DNA of 42,966 nt from a virus, in the IMG/VR virus record IMGVR_UViG_3300037189_010528, positions 1 to 42,966 of that record; one strand, 5' to 3'. Each line of letters starts with the position of its first letter. Position 1 is the first letter of the stretch. Position numbers and translations under genes: made by a program. This document shows positions 6,662 through 13,605 of the stretch, one piece after another. Under the pieces are notes generated by a model. The model was not told the origin of the DNA, searched no databases, and was given only the letters and a program-made list of their open reading frames with translations.

Positions 6662-8422
6662 ATGTCTCACTTATCACGAGTAGCAACACGCACCAGCACC
6701 ACGCCTAACGAGTGGCTGAAAACTTGCGCACAGATTGGGCAGGTTGTAAACACTTGGTCAGGTCGAAATGACTTGGCAGTTTACGCAGGCGAGGACGCAG
6801 GTATGGGCATGGCTATTGCTTGCTTTATCAACACGACTGCTGAAATCGAAATCAACATTGGTGGGGCGTTTGGTCTTGCGACCACTCCAGAAATGGTTGG
6901 CGACTTTTCAGAGCGAGAAGTCCAGTATGACTTCGCAGAGGCAACAGGGGTTATTTATCACGAGGCACTTCACGCTCGTTTTTCAGTTTGGGAAATGTCT
7001 GCGCTTGAAAGCATGGACGAAAAAACTTTCAGGACTTTTCAGTTGCTAGACGAAAGTCGTATCGAACGCAAGGGCGTTGTTCTAATGCCAGAGAACCAGT
7101 TGTTCTTGCGTGCGTCTGCTTTGAACTTGGCACTAGAGGACTTGACAGACGAGGCACTTGACAACTTGACAGAGGTTCGTGCGTGCGCTCATGTATCAGC
7201 GTTGGCACTCGCACGAGTGGACGCAGGTGTTTTGAAGTTGGCAGATGTTCAAGCAACTTTCGACAAAGTTCTTGAGGTCATTGGGTTAGACTTGTTCAAT
7301 GAACTTCGCAAAGTTTGGGTGGAGTTTCAGCAACTTCACACGAGCCAAGTTGCTCGTGGTATCGAACTTGCTCAAAAGTGGAATGACCTTTTGAAAGAGG
7401 CAGACCCAGAGGGCGAACAGGGTGAGGGTGGTTCTGGCGTTCCTCAAATCATTCAGGACTTGCTTGACGCTTTGAGCGAGGACGCAGGTGAGACTGGAAC
7501 TTCCGTTGCGAAAGACTTGGGCGACCAGCAGACCCAAGAGGAATGGAAAGAGGAAGTCTCAAAGCGTCAGAGCGAGAGCAAGCGACAAAGCGAGAGCAAG
7601 CGAGACGCACAGGAAGTCTTTAGCAAGTCAAGTGGTAGCGAGGGAACTTCGTCTCACTCACGACTTCAAGAGCAACGAGACCCAACTGGACACGAACGAG
7701 CCAGCGCAGTCAAACTTGCGCAGATGTTGGAAAAGGCAAAGTATCGTGAGCGTTCGGAAACTATCGTGAAGTCTGTCGAACCAAAGGGCAGACTGAAATC
7801 ACGAGTGCTTGTTCAGAACAAGGCACTAGAGGCAAAGGGCGTGCGAGACTTGAACCCTGCGTGGCGACACAAGACACGCAAGCACACAGACGACCCGACT
7901 TTGACCATTGGCGTAATGGTGGACATTAGCGGTTCTATGTCGTCTGCCATGAAAAGCATGGCGACTACGGCTTGGGTTTTGTCAGAGGCAGGTCGCCGTA
8001 TTCAAGCCAAGACCGCTATGGTCTACTACGGACAAGATGTGTTCCCAACTCTCAAGGTTGGTCAGAAGTTGGATAAGGTTTCGGTCTACTCCGCACCAGA
8101 CGGAACGGAAGTTTTTGGCAAGGCGTTCCGAGCATTGGACGGCGCACTTGGTCTGCTAACTGGAACTGGCGTGCGTATGTTGGTTGTTGTATCGGACGGA
8201 CATTACACAGGCACAGAGACCGAGCGTGCGATTGAGACGGCTCGCCTCTGTAAAGAGAACGGCGTGGCTCTGCTTTGGATTACACCGAAAGAGTGCGGTC
8301 AAGGAATGGGCGAGAGACTGGTCAAGGGAAACGGCGTGGTGCTAGGAAATCTAGCGACCAGCGAGATTGCGTCTGCGATTGGTAAGAGCGCAACGGACGC
8401 ACTTTTGAAAGCAAGCGTTTAG
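6662..8422 (+). CDS. vWA-domain protein with N-terminal metallopeptidase-like domain
   Basis: The 586-aa protein carries HEALH at residues 100-104 with LDESRIER about 35 residues later, fitting the zinc-peptidase-like domain of DUF2201-type vWA proteins. A low-complexity charged middle follows, with a direct repeat (KRQSESKRQSESKR). The C-terminal von Willebrand A domain has the MIDAS motif DISGS (D421, S423, S425), a downstream Thr in APDGTEVFG and Asp in VVSDGH. Family knowledge: such proteins pair with MoxR-like ATPases, here encoded just upstream. I chose ATG 6662 because GAAAGGACGAAAT precedes it; an in-frame ATG at 6584 lies inside the inverted repeat and would be before the promoter. 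Proteolytic activity is untested. Confidence 0.85.
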   Translation: MSHLSRVATRTSTTPNEWLKTCAQIGQVVNTWSGRNDLAVYAGEDAGMGMAIACFINTTAEIEINIGGAFGLATTPEMVGDFSEREVQYDFAEATGVIYHEALHARFSVWEMSALESMDEKTFRTFQLLDESRIERKGVVLMPENQLFLRASALNLALEDLTDEALDNLTEVRACAHVSALALARVDAGVLKLADVQATFDKVLEVIGLDLFNELRKVWVEFQQLHTSQVARGIELAQKWNDLLKEADPEGEQGEGGSGVPQIIQDLLDALSEDAGETGTSVAKDLGDQQTQEEWKEEVSKRQSESKRQSESKRDAQEVFSKSSGSEGTSSHSRLQEQRDPTGHERASAVKLAQMLEKAKYRERSETIVKSVEPKGRLKSRVLVQNKALEAKGVRDLNPAWRHKTRKHTDDPTLTIGVMVDISGSMSSAMKSMATTAWVLSEAGRRIQAKTAMVYYGQDVFPTLKVGQKLDKVSVYSAPDGTEVFGKAFRALDGALGLLTGTGVRMLVVVSDGHYTGTETERAIETARLCKENGVALLWITPKECGQGMGERLVKGNGVVLGNLATSEIASAIGKSATDALLKASV

Positions 8423-8437
8423 TCGCCAGCAAGTTTG

Positions 8438-8478
8438 CTAACGGAGTGCGTTTGTTCGTCCTTTCATCACTCCGTTAG
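8438..8478 (+). other. Perfect 11-bp hairpin before the terminator
   Basis: CTAACGGAGTG at 8438-8448 pairs with CACTCCGTTAG at 8468-8478. There is no T run after it; it may protect the mRNA 3' end. Confidence 0.6.
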
Positions 8479-8491
8479 TGATAACAGAGAA

Positions 8492-8526
8492 CCCCCGATA
8501 GTCCTAACGGATTGTCGGGGGTTTTC
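8492..8526 (+). terminator. Intrinsic terminator
   Basis: Stem CCCCCGA (8492-8498) with TCGGGGG (8515-8521), followed by TTTTCTTT. Confidence 0.8.
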
Positions 8527-8621
8527 TTTGCCATGTGTAAGTGCGCACCAGTTGTTGCCGAGTCTGGTGAACTTCAAACGAACTCATGAAAAGTTGCGTT
8601 GCGTTTTTTTTTTCGAGTGTG

Positions 8622-8720
8622 TGTATTTATTTTTTCTACGAAACGCCACGACACTTCCAACGAGGTATTTGTATTTGTCGTAGGACTAGGGTAAAGTGGA
8701 ACTAATCCAAATGAAAGGGG
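8622..8720 (+). promoter_or_regulatory. Cassette control block: 16-mer, TGTCG promoter
   Basis: 16-mer 8622-8637; -35 TTGTAT 8669-8674; TGTCG 8676-8680; -10 TAAAGT 8692-8697 (17-bp spacer); Shine-Dalgarno GAAAGGGG 8713-8720. AATCC at 8704-8708 can pair with GGATT at 8719-8723, partly covering the ribosome site. Confidence 0.7.
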
Positions 8721-8726
8721 ATTGAG

Positions 8727-9023
8727 ATGTGCGTAAAGTGTTCAGGTGAGCGAATGGACGAGTTGAACCACGCTGACCTAGAGCCAGAGGACATTGCTGG
8801 TATCGCACTAGCAACTTTGGGTGTAATGGTCGAGGAGTATTGCCAAGAGGGATACTGCGACCCAACTATGTATCGTGCTGTGGCACTAGCGGAAATCCTT
8901 GCTCGCAAGTTGGGCATAGAGGAGTTGGAAACACGGCTCGGCGTAGTCAAGTTGTTCGCAGGTGAAACTGTGAACGAGATGATTGAAAAGCACAAAATGG
9001 ACATCAAGAAAGGGGAGTGGTAG
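8727..9023 (+). CDS. Hypothetical protein (98 aa) with N-terminal CxxC
   Basis: The protein starts MCVKCSGERMDEL and continues as helical segments (DIAGIALATLGVMVEEYCQEG, YRAVALAEILARKLGIEELE). No family recognised. CxxC plus a later Cys could bind a metal. The gene is first in a two-gene cassette; its end lies just before the Api92-like gene, whose Shine-Dalgarno (AGGGGAG) is inside this gene's last codons, indicating coupling. Confidence 0.7.
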   Translation: MCVKCSGERMDELNHADLEPEDIAGIALATLGVMVEEYCQEGYCDPTMYRAVALAEILARKLGIEELETRLGVVKLFAGETVNEMIEKHKMDIKKGEW

Positions 9024-9025
9024 AA

Positions 9026-9886
9026 ATGCCAAACTGGGTCTACAACACAATGAATGTCAATGGCTCGAAAGAGGACTTGATTGCGTTCCGTGATAAGGCG
9101 AGCAAAACTCGACCAGACGGACTGAACACGGAGGACGGCTCGCTCACTTACACGGAGGGCGACAAGAGCGAACTCTCATTTTGGAACTTCATTGAGCCAG
9201 AGGACAAGGCTCTCTACTTCGGGGCAAGCGACTACAAGCCAGACGGATACAACGACTGGTCTGTCGAAGATAAGATGGCTTACTCAATGAAGTTTTCTTC
9301 TAACGGCTGGTATGACTGGAATGTTCGTGAGTGGGGAACTAAGTGGGACGCAAGTGATGTGGACTTCACGGACAACACGGACGACAAAGCACCTTTTCTG
9401 AACTACGCATTCCAAACGGCTTGGTCAATACCAGAGCCAGTATTCCACGCAATAGTCAGACAGCACCCAGAACTTTCATTCGACTTCTATTCGGAGGAAG
9501 AGCAGGGCTGGGGCGCGGAGTTTACTTCGTCAGACGCAGATGATGTAGATGAAGACGGCAAGCCAACTAAGTCGCTGATTATGACGAAAGAGTGGGACAT
9601 ACCCGATAGCCACGCAGACTATGTGGAACTAGGGCGTGATTGCTGGGCGTGCGAAAGCGGTGATGAAGACGACCTCTATGAGGACTGCCCTCGTGAGGAC
9701 AGGGACTTCGTAGTTGTAGTCGAACGCCGTTATGTGGTCAAAGCCCAGAACGCAGAGCAAGCGTGGGAACTTGCCCAAGACGGACTAGACAACCTCGAAC
9801 CAGAGGACGCAGATAGTTTCCGAGTTGTAGACGAGAACACAGGGGAACACCTTTTCCCGAAGTATGAGGACAACACGGAGGAGTAG
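9026..9886 (+). CDS. Api92-like protein (DUF1281 type)
   Basis: The start MPNWVYNTMNVNGSKEDLIAF matches the characteristic beginning of the Api92-like family (MPNWCxNxxxxxG), small phage and plasmid proteins with a ferredoxin-like domain and unknown role. The remainder of the 286 aa is acidic, with SFWNFIEPE, W..NVREWGTKWDASDV, and NYAFQTAWSIPEPVFHAI, all typical of the family. A C-terminal extension (VVVVERRYVVKAQNAEQAWELAQDGLDNL) looks like a second alpha/beta unit. I prefer ATG 9026 (AGGGGAG eight bases upstream) to the in-frame GTG at 9017. Confident on family, not on function. Confidence 0.8.
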   Translation: MPNWVYNTMNVNGSKEDLIAFRDKASKTRPDGLNTEDGSLTYTEGDKSELSFWNFIEPEDKALYFGASDYKPDGYNDWSVEDKMAYSMKFSSNGWYDWNVREWGTKWDASDVDFTDNTDDKAPFLNYAFQTAWSIPEPVFHAIVRQHPELSFDFYSEEEQGWGAEFTSSDADDVDEDGKPTKSLIMTKEWDIPDSHADYVELGRDCWACESGDEDDLYEDCPREDRDFVVVVERRYVVKAQNAEQAWELAQDGLDNLEPEDADSFRVVDENTGEHLFPKYEDNTEE

Positions 9887-9900
9887 AACTTCAAACGAAA

Positions 9901-9927
9901 GGCTGGGCGAAAGCCCAGTCTTTTTTT
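9901..9927 (+). terminator. Intrinsic terminator
   Basis: GGCTGGGC, GAAA loop, GCCCAGTC, then seven T. Confidence 0.9.
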
Positions 9928-9937
9928 CAGGGCGGGT

Positions 9938-10048
9938 TGTATTTATTTTTTCTACGAACACGGCGACACGACCACGATAGGATTTGCGTAATGTCGGCAG
10001 ACTAAGGTAATGTGGAACTTGTAAGCCCAGTGATACTCTACGAAAGGA
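9938..10048 (+). promoter_or_regulatory. Cassette control block: 16-mer, TGTCG promoter
   Basis: 16-mer 9938-9953; -35-like TTGCGT 9984-9989 (18-bp spacer); TGTCG 9992-9996; -10 TAATGT 10008-10013; Shine-Dalgarno GAAAGGA 10042-10048. Confidence 0.7.
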
Positions 10049-10054
10049 AATCAA

Positions 10055-10426
10055 ATGGCGAACACAAAGGTTGCGAAAGCAACTATCACCAGCACCACAC
10101 AGGACAACATTGTTGTCTTGCCACCAAAGGTTCAGGCAAAGGTGAAAGCCTTGCGTGAATCACGCAACCTTGCCAAGCAGGCAAAGGCACTAGGGGATTC
10201 GGCACGCACCGAGATTCTTGACTTCGTTGGGGAAACTCTCACCGACCTAGTTGGCACGGACGCTAAGGGAAAGCGTTTGATTAGCGTCAAGGTTATTCCG
10301 TCAAGCGAATCGTTTGACTGGGAACGCCTTGAAAAGACCCAGCCAGAGTTGTATGTCTTGCTCAAACAGGAATACACGATTCCAAAGGGTGCTGGTAAAG
10401 CAACCCTAAGGGTGGACATAATCTAA
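10055..10426 (+). CDS. Hypothetical coiled-coil protein, paralog of the gene at 16419
   Basis: The 123-aa protein has an Ala/Lys-rich helical N-terminal half ([19 protein letters not shown]) and a short beta C-terminal half ([20 protein letters not shown], then [13 protein letters not shown]). The same plan occurs in the product of 16419-16742 (VAVRVVHGSNTHFDRELMK, then PEAFEATLRSTEY), so the two look like diverged paralogs. Many phages carry small proteins with this helix plus D..xL...xPe pattern; the function is unknown to me. It is a single-gene cassette with its own terminator. Confidence 0.7.
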   Translation: MANTKVAKATITSTTQDNIVVLPPKVQAKVKALRESRNLAKQAKALGDSARTEILDFVGETLTDLVGTDAKGKRLISVKVIPSSESFDWERLEKTQPELYVLLKQEYTIPKGAGKATLRVDII

Positions 10427-10445
10427 ACAGATAAGTCCAGAAAAG

Positions 10446-10483
10446 CCGTCAGCGAGACCCCCCTCTCGCTGGCGGTTTTTTTT
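10446..10483 (+). terminator. Intrinsic terminator with C6 loop
   Basis: CCGTCAGCGAGA (10446-10457), loop CCCCCC, TCTCGCTGGCGG (10464-10475), then eight T. Twelve pairs including one G-U. Confidence 0.9.
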
Positions 10484-10509
10484 TCGCACGGGGTTTTTCG
10501 CACGGGGTT

Positions 10510-10589
10510 TGTATTTATTTTTTCTAGCGAAGAACAAACTTCAAACGAATGTTGTTTACAAAGTTGAACACGGCAACTATCATTTGAGT
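10510..10589 (+). promoter_or_regulatory. Cassette control block with leaderless promoter
   Basis: 16-mer 10510-10525; -35 TTTACA 10555-10560; 17-bp spacer; -10 TATCAT 10578-10583. The ATG at 10590 is 12 bases after the start of the -10. There is no TGTCG box, hairpin or Shine-Dalgarno, unlike the neighbouring cassettes. Confidence 0.7.
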
Positions 10590-10898
10590 ATGAGTAAACG
10601 AGTTTTGTTTAGAGTGGCGTTGGGGCAAGCCCTTCGTGATGAGCGTCAGGCTCAGGGGCTAACGCTAAGACAGGTTTCAGGGCAAGCGTCTGTCGCACTT
10701 GGGTATTTGTCCGAAGTTGAGCGAGGGTCAAAGGAACTTAGTTCGGAACTTTTAGACAAAGTTGCTTATGAGGGAATGGGAGTAGAACCCTCCGAGATTA
10801 TTTATTGTGCGTCTCTCATTATGGGTGGCATACAGATTCCAGACACGGCACACGATTTGCTGAATCGAATCGAAAATTATTCTGAATCAGTTTTGTAA
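10590..10898 (+). CDS. ClgR-like XRE-family HTH transcriptional regulator
   Basis: The 102-aa protein, [18 protein letters not shown] onward, has an N-terminal HTH ([19 protein letters not shown], then [17 protein letters not shown]). This closely follows the actinobacterial ClgR pattern ([19 protein letters not shown]), known as an activator of clp protease and stress genes in actinobacteria. Only about 35 residues follow the HTH. ATG 10590 is chosen because the HTH family begins there and a consensus promoter places the transcript start on it; the longer frame from 10509 only translates the upstream 16-mer. It could redirect host ClgR targets or control the cassettes; neither is shown. Confidence 0.8.
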   Translation: MSKRVLFRVALGQALRDERQAQGLTLRQVSGQASVALGYLSEVERGSKELSSELLDKVAYEGMGVEPSEIIYCASLIMGGIQIPDTAHDLLNRIENYSESVL

Positions 10899-10911
10899 GA
10901 ACTTCAAACGA

Positions 10912-10943
10912 ACGCTGGCGAGAAATCGTCAGCGTTTTTTTTT
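10912..10943 (+). terminator. Intrinsic terminator
   Basis: ACGCTGGCGA, GAAA loop, TCGTCAGCGT, then nine T. Confidence 0.9.
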
Positions 10944-10953
10944 GACTCGCAGA

Positions 10954-11049
10954 TGTATTTATTTTTTCTATCAACTTCAACTCGAATAGAAATGGTTGGC
11001 GTAATGTCGCGCTCGCGGAATAAGATGGAGATAGTCAAGGAAAGGACTA
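10954..11049 (+). promoter_or_regulatory. Cassette control block: 16-mer, TGTCG promoter, 5' hairpin
   Basis: 16-mer 10954-10969; weak -35 TTGGCG 10996-11001 (19-bp spacer); TGTCG 11005-11009; -10 TAAGAT 11021-11026. Hairpin TAGTC 11032-11036 with GACTA 11045-11049 begins at the predicted RNA start and carries the Shine-Dalgarno GGAAAGGA (11039-11046) in its loop and 3' arm. Confidence 0.65.
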
Positions 11050-11054
11050 ACGCA

Positions 11055-11261
11055 ATGGCAAAGCAAGTTCACTTTGTAGTGACAGTTGATTTAGAGGAGG
11101 GCGTGCCGTTCATAGATGACGACACTTACTCGGCAAGGTTCGGCAAGGAAGAACAAGTGTGGAACACGGAAACTTCCGAATGGGAAGAGTTTGATGAGGA
11201 AATGGATTTGTATTACCAAGCCTTAGAGATTCTAAACAATGTCCCTCTGTCAAAGGAATAG
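11055..11261 (+). CDS. Small hypothetical acidic protein (68 aa)
   Basis: MAKQVHFVVTVDLEEGVPFI starts a beta-rich acidic protein (ETSEWEEFDEEMDLYYQALEIL). No family recognised. ATG 11055 follows GGAAAGGA by eight bases; longer in-frame starts lie in the promoter and 16-mer and are rejected. A 44-codon zinc-ribbon gene starts four bases after its stop, so both share one transcript. Confidence 0.7.
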   Translation: MAKQVHFVVTVDLEEGVPFIDDDTYSARFGKEEQVWNTETSEWEEFDEEMDLYYQALEILNNVPLSKE

Positions 11262-11264
11262 GAA

Positions 11265-11399
11265 ATGGCTGTAAAGACCGAATGCTATCAGTGCGACGCA
11301 GAGATTGAAGTCGAGGACATTACGCAGGTTCACCCTATTTGTGAGAAATGTGAGAATGAGTTTTACGACTGGTTTGCGACTGCGTTGCGTGGTGGCTAA
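11265..11399 (+). CDS. 44-aa zinc-ribbon microprotein
   Basis: The frame reads MAVKTECYQCDAEIEVEDI and ends HPICEKCENEFYDWFATALRGG after the second zinc knuckle, giving CxxC (C7, C10) and CxxC (C26, C29) spaced as in a minimal zinc ribbon. AAAGGA at 11252-11257 lies eight bases before the ATG. The four cysteines and the coupling to the upstream gene make it a likely real small gene; function unknown. Confidence 0.7.
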   Translation: MAVKTECYQCDAEIEVEDITQVHPICEKCENEFYDWFATALRGG

Positions 11400-11415
11400 C
11401 TTCAAACGAAAGAGC

Positions 11416-11448
11416 ACGGGCTATCGAAATGGTAGCCCGTTTTCTTTT
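11416..11448 (+). terminator. Intrinsic terminator
   Basis: ACGGGCTA (11416-11423) pairs with TAGCCCGT (11433-11440), then TTTCTTTT. Confidence 0.85.
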
Positions 11449-11468
11449 GCCATTTTTTTGTGTGTATG

Positions 11469-11586
11469 TGTATTTATTTTTTCTCGCAGTGTAGAGACAC
11501 TTCAAACGAACACGGGGTTTTGATTTGTATTTGTCGCGGGTATGTAGTAAATTATTTATGTAGGCAAGTGGCTTACAGAAAAGGGG
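11469..11586 (+). promoter_or_regulatory. Cassette control block: 16-mer, TGTCG promoter, 5' hairpin
   Basis: 16-mer 11469-11484; -35 TTGTAT 11525-11530; TGTCG 11532-11536; -10 TAAATT 11548-11553 (17-bp spacer). Hairpin GTAGGC 11560-11565 with GCTTAC 11571-11576 (one G-U) starts at the predicted RNA 5' end. Shine-Dalgarno AGAAAAGGGG 11577-11586. The 16-mer to -10 distance is 64, about one helical turn above the usual 54. Confidence 0.7.
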
Positions 11587-11594
11587 CAACAAAA

Positions 11595-11930
11595 TTGGGA
11601 GACAGAAGTTTGATTGTTGTAGAGGCTAAGGCTTTTACAAGTCCAATTGCTTTTTATGGACATTGGTCAGGCGAGCAGAACTTAGAGGCTGTGCGTAATG
11701 TGCTGGCTCGAACTGGTCGCATTGGTGATTCAAGTTATCTAACTGCGCAGATTTTTTACGAGTTTGCGAAACTTGGAAACTATGATGGCGAACTAAGTTT
11801 CGGCATTGACACTTTTGGGGCGCAGGATGAAATTTGGATGGATAATCCAACTGTGGTTGTAAACGCAGACACGGGCTCTTACACTTATCAAGGCGTAGAA
11901 TGTCGAGATTTTTGTAAAGTAAAGGTTTAG
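11595..11930 (+). CDS. Hypothetical protein (111 aa), TTG start
   Basis: I place the start at TTG 11595, eight bases after AGAAAAGGGG, because no ATG or GTG exists in frame between the hairpin and the conserved-looking region (GDRSLIVVEAKAFTSPIAFYG). The protein has alternating beta and helix segments (NLEAVRNVLARTGRIGDSSY, LTAQIFYEFAKLGNYDGEL) and ends FCKVKV. No family recognised. Single-gene cassette with two strong hairpins downstream. Confidence 0.65.
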   Translation: MGDRSLIVVEAKAFTSPIAFYGHWSGEQNLEAVRNVLARTGRIGDSSYLTAQIFYEFAKLGNYDGELSFGIDTFGAQDEIWMDNPTVVVNADTGSYTYQGVECRDFCKVKV

Positions 11931-11956
11931 TTAGTCGAGATTACTCCTAACTAAAA

Positions 11957-11987
11957 GAGATAAGGATTACCCCCTAACCCTTATCTC
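11957..11987 (+). other. Hairpin with C5-containing loop
   Basis: GAGATAAGG pairs with CCTTATCTC across a loop containing ACCCCCT. No T run; precedes the terminator. Confidence 0.6.
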
Positions 11988-11992
11988 AAACG

Positions 11993-12030
11993 AACGACAG
12001 TCATTCCCCCAATGACTGTCGTTTCGTTTT
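11993..12030 (+). terminator. Intrinsic terminator with C5 loop
   Basis: Perfect 13-bp stem AACGACAGTCATT / AATGACTGTCGTT around a CCCCC loop, then TCGTTTT. Confidence 0.85.
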
Positions 12031-12058
12031 ATCTGGATTTTATTTTTTTCTCGCAAAG

Positions 12059-12165
12059 TGTATTTATTTTTTCTACAAACTAACACGGCGTAGGTTTTTA
12101 GATTTGACTTTGTAGGTGGAGTATGGTAGACTACAAATGTAGTCAAAAGGTTTGGCTCGGAAAGG
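12059..12165 (+). promoter_or_regulatory. Cassette control block: 16-mer, promoter, palindrome at -10
   Basis: 16-mer 12059-12074; -35 TTGACT 12104-12109; TGTAG 12111-12115; -10 TAGACT 12127-12132 (17-bp spacer). Palindrome GACTAC 12129-12134 / GTAGTC 12139-12144 covers the -10 and start site; Shine-Dalgarno GGAAAGG 12159-12165. Confidence 0.65.
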
Positions 12166-12170
12166 CAGTA

Positions 12171-12452
12171 ATGGACATTACTCAAATCAAGGAAATCAAA
12201 GAGCGTCTAGCAGAGATTGGCGAGCGTCTAGCAGAGATTAGACAAGAGCAGTCGCAGTCTGGGTTGGAACTTGCTAAGGCGCAAGGGACTAGCGTTGTGC
12301 TAGGTATTTCAGTAGACCCCCTAACAGACTGGGCACGCAAGATGCGTGAACTAAACACGGAGTGGTTAGCCCTCATAGTAGAGCGCACTAACCTCAAAGA
12401 GCGTAAGCGTGCGTTGGTGTTGGAGGACTGCACCTGCGACTGCCACGCATAA
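12171..12452 (+). CDS. Hypothetical coiled-coil protein with internal repeat (93 aa)
   Basis: The N-terminus repeats IKERLAEI then GERLAEIRQ in tandem, giving an amphipathic coiled coil; a second helix (WARKMRELNTEWLALIVERT) follows, and the tail is CTCDCHA, a possible metal-binding end. ATG 12171 follows GGAAAGG by five bases; the in-frame ATG at 12123 lies inside the promoter. No family recognised. Single-gene cassette. Confidence 0.7.
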   Translation: MDITQIKEIKERLAEIGERLAEIRQEQSQSGLELAKAQGTSVVLGISVDPLTDWARKMRELNTEWLALIVERTNLKERKRALVLEDCTCDCHA

Positions 12453-12467
12453 AGACACAAAGATTAG

Positions 12468-12491
12468 CCCCGCGCTCGCGGGGTTTTTCTT
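12468..12491 (+). terminator. Intrinsic terminator built on the CGCGCTCGCG word
   Basis: CCCCGC, GCTC, GCGGGG followed by TTTTTCTTTT. The stem is made from the dispersed CGCGCTCGCGG sequence. Confidence 0.8.
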
Positions 12492-12502
12492 TTAGCGTCA
12501 AG

Positions 12503-12616
12503 TGTATTTATTTTTTCTCTGGGTTTGACGACTCTTCGCGCTCGCGGAATAAAATACTTGCAAGCACCTGGTATCGTGAACTTAGTAGTTGAACTAACTA
12601 CAAAAGACGAAAGGGA
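12503..12616 (+). promoter_or_regulatory. Cassette control block: 16-mer, -10, 5' hairpin
   Basis: 16-mer 12503-12518; -10 TATCGT 12572-12577 at the usual 54 bp; hairpin GTAGTT 12585-12590 / AACTAC 12596-12601 at the predicted RNA start. No clear -35 or TGTCG. A weaker alternative is TTGACG 12525 with TAAAAT 12550. Shine-Dalgarno GAAAGGGA lies just before ATG 12621. Confidence 0.5.
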
Positions 12617-12620
12617 CAGA

Positions 12621-12917
12621 ATGGGAAGAATGCAGGCAGTGGAGATGGCCAACACGGCTGGGCTTTCATTAGAGGAGCAACTTGAATGGCACCTAAGGGG
12701 AAATCACTTCCCGCCAGTGCCAAAGACAATGGTGCCAATTTGTAGAGATGTTATCAGCCACCTCAACGAAGGGGGAGACATAAATGCTCACTTCAAACTT
12801 CCAGACAACTCGACTTGGCGTGGAGAGAGTTCAGCGCCTGCTTGGGCTATCGTCGAAGGTCATCACTTGGAGTCTTGGATTATTGACGAAGAAGAGTTTT
12901 GGGCAGACGAAGAGTAA
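12621..12917 (+). CDS. Hypothetical protein (98 aa)
   Basis: MGRMQAVEMANTAGLSLEEQ opens a soluble protein with a helical start, the segment FPPVPKTMVPICRDVISHL, and an acidic end (SWIIDEEEFWADEE). No family recognised. ATG 12621 is four bases from GAAAGGGA; ATG 12630 is an alternative. Longer in-frame starts at 12525 lie in the control block. Followed directly by a terminator. Confidence 0.65.
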   Translation: MGRMQAVEMANTAGLSLEEQLEWHLRGNHFPPVPKTMVPICRDVISHLNEGGDINAHFKLPDNSTWRGESSAPAWAIVEGHHLESWIIDEEEFWADEE

Positions 12918-12943
12918 ACACGGCTAAACATAAATAAAAAGAA

Positions 12944-12970
12944 GCCCCGCCTTGTGCGGGGTTTTTCTTT
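12944..12970 (+). terminator. Intrinsic terminator
   Basis: GCCCCGC, CTTGT loop, GCGGGG, then TTTTTCTTTTTT. Confidence 0.9.
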
Positions 12971-12996
12971 TTTGACTCGAAGCATGCGTCGCAGCG

Positions 12997-13116
12997 TGTA
13001 TTTATTTTTTCTCGCGGCTGGCGACACTTTTGATGAGTTTGTTCGTTGGAAGTTGAAAATGTCGGAGGCTGCCGATAAACTTTAGTTAGTGGAAAAGACA
13101 AGCCACTGAAAAGGGG
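12997..13116 (+). promoter_or_regulatory. Cassette control block: 16-mer, TGTCG promoter, 5' hairpin
   Basis: 16-mer 12997-13012; -35 TTGAAA 13053-13058; TGTCG 13060-13064; -10 TAAACT 13076-13081 (17-bp spacer; 64 bp from the 16-mer). Hairpin AGTGG 13088-13092 / CCACT 13103-13107 at the RNA start; Shine-Dalgarno AAAAGGGG 13109-13116. Confidence 0.7.
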
Positions 13117-13122
13117 AAACAA

Positions 13123-13521
13123 ATGACTATAACAACTGAGGCAGTAAAGTTTGAGATTACTTCAGACTGTATCTGCGAAGACTACAACGAAGATGACGAC
13201 ACTTCATCGCCTAGCAACGAATGTTTCGGTTGCTGGGAAGATGAGAAGGACAACTTCAAATACACTATTCTTCAACCTTGGCTTGAGGCTAATGGTTGGG
13301 ATGAGGACACGGTTGTCTATGTGTTCAGTGGAAACATGAATTGGAATAAGGTTGCTGGCTGGACAAACATTCGAGCAAGCGAGGCTATTGACTGCCTAAC
13401 CTTGAATGGCGACTTTACTCTACGCTACAAACTTGAAGGCAAAGACTTGACTTGCGTTCGTTCAAGCCATGACGAGTTGGGCGCATTGTTCACTTTCAGT
13501 AAGGCGCAAGAAGAAGAATAA
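13123..13521 (+). CDS. Hypothetical acidic cysteine-containing protein (132 aa)
   Basis: The first 40 residues contain CICEDYNEDDD and CFGCWEDEKDNF, a CxC plus CxxC arrangement that could bind zinc, with an Asp/Glu-rich spacer. The remainder (LQPWLEANGWDEDTVVYVFSG, WTNIRASEAIDCLTLNGDF) looks like a compact alpha/beta domain. No family recognised. The start follows AAAAGGGG by six bases. Single-gene cassette. Confidence 0.7.
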   Translation: MTITTEAVKFEITSDCICEDYNEDDDTSSPSNECFGCWEDEKDNFKYTILQPWLEANGWDEDTVVYVFSGNMNWNKVAGWTNIRASEAIDCLTLNGDFTLRYKLEGKDLTCVRSSHDELGALFTFSKAQEEE

Positions 13522-13539
13522 TAAACACGGCTCGAAGAA

Positions 13540-13573
13540 AGTCTGTTGGTCGAAAGACTGGCAGACTTTTTTT
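13540..13573 (+). terminator. Intrinsic terminator
   Basis: AGTCTGTTGGTC, GAAA, GACTGGCAGACT (one internal mismatch region), then seven T. Confidence 0.85.
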
Positions 13574-13605
13574 GTTTCGTGCGAAGTTGCGCCGCCGGTT
13601 GCGAG

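Larger units (their letters stand above)
8423..8726 (+). other. 304-bp intergenic stretch between cassettes
   Basis: It contains no gene. It holds an 11-bp perfect hairpin, an intrinsic terminator, a T11 run at 8604-8613 region, the 16-mer and the next promoter, all listed separately. A possible 82-codon frame from 8435 runs through these control elements and is rejected. Confidence 0.8.

Noticed and set aside
5512-8422. Cobaltochelatase (CobS/CobT) function
   Set aside because: Only the general AAA+ and vWA folds match. HEALH and the missing cobalamin genes argue for a MoxR-vWA remodelling module instead.
8435-8683. 82-codon frame after the vWA gene
   Set aside because: It runs through a hairpin, a terminator, a T run and the 16-mer, so it is not a gene.
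12129-12144. GACTAC-n4-GTAGTC palindromes at 12129, 13676 and 18361 as a separate repeat family
   Set aside because: They overlap the -10 and start point and seem to be part of the promoter/hairpin arrangement, so I list them within the control blocks. An operator role remains possible.
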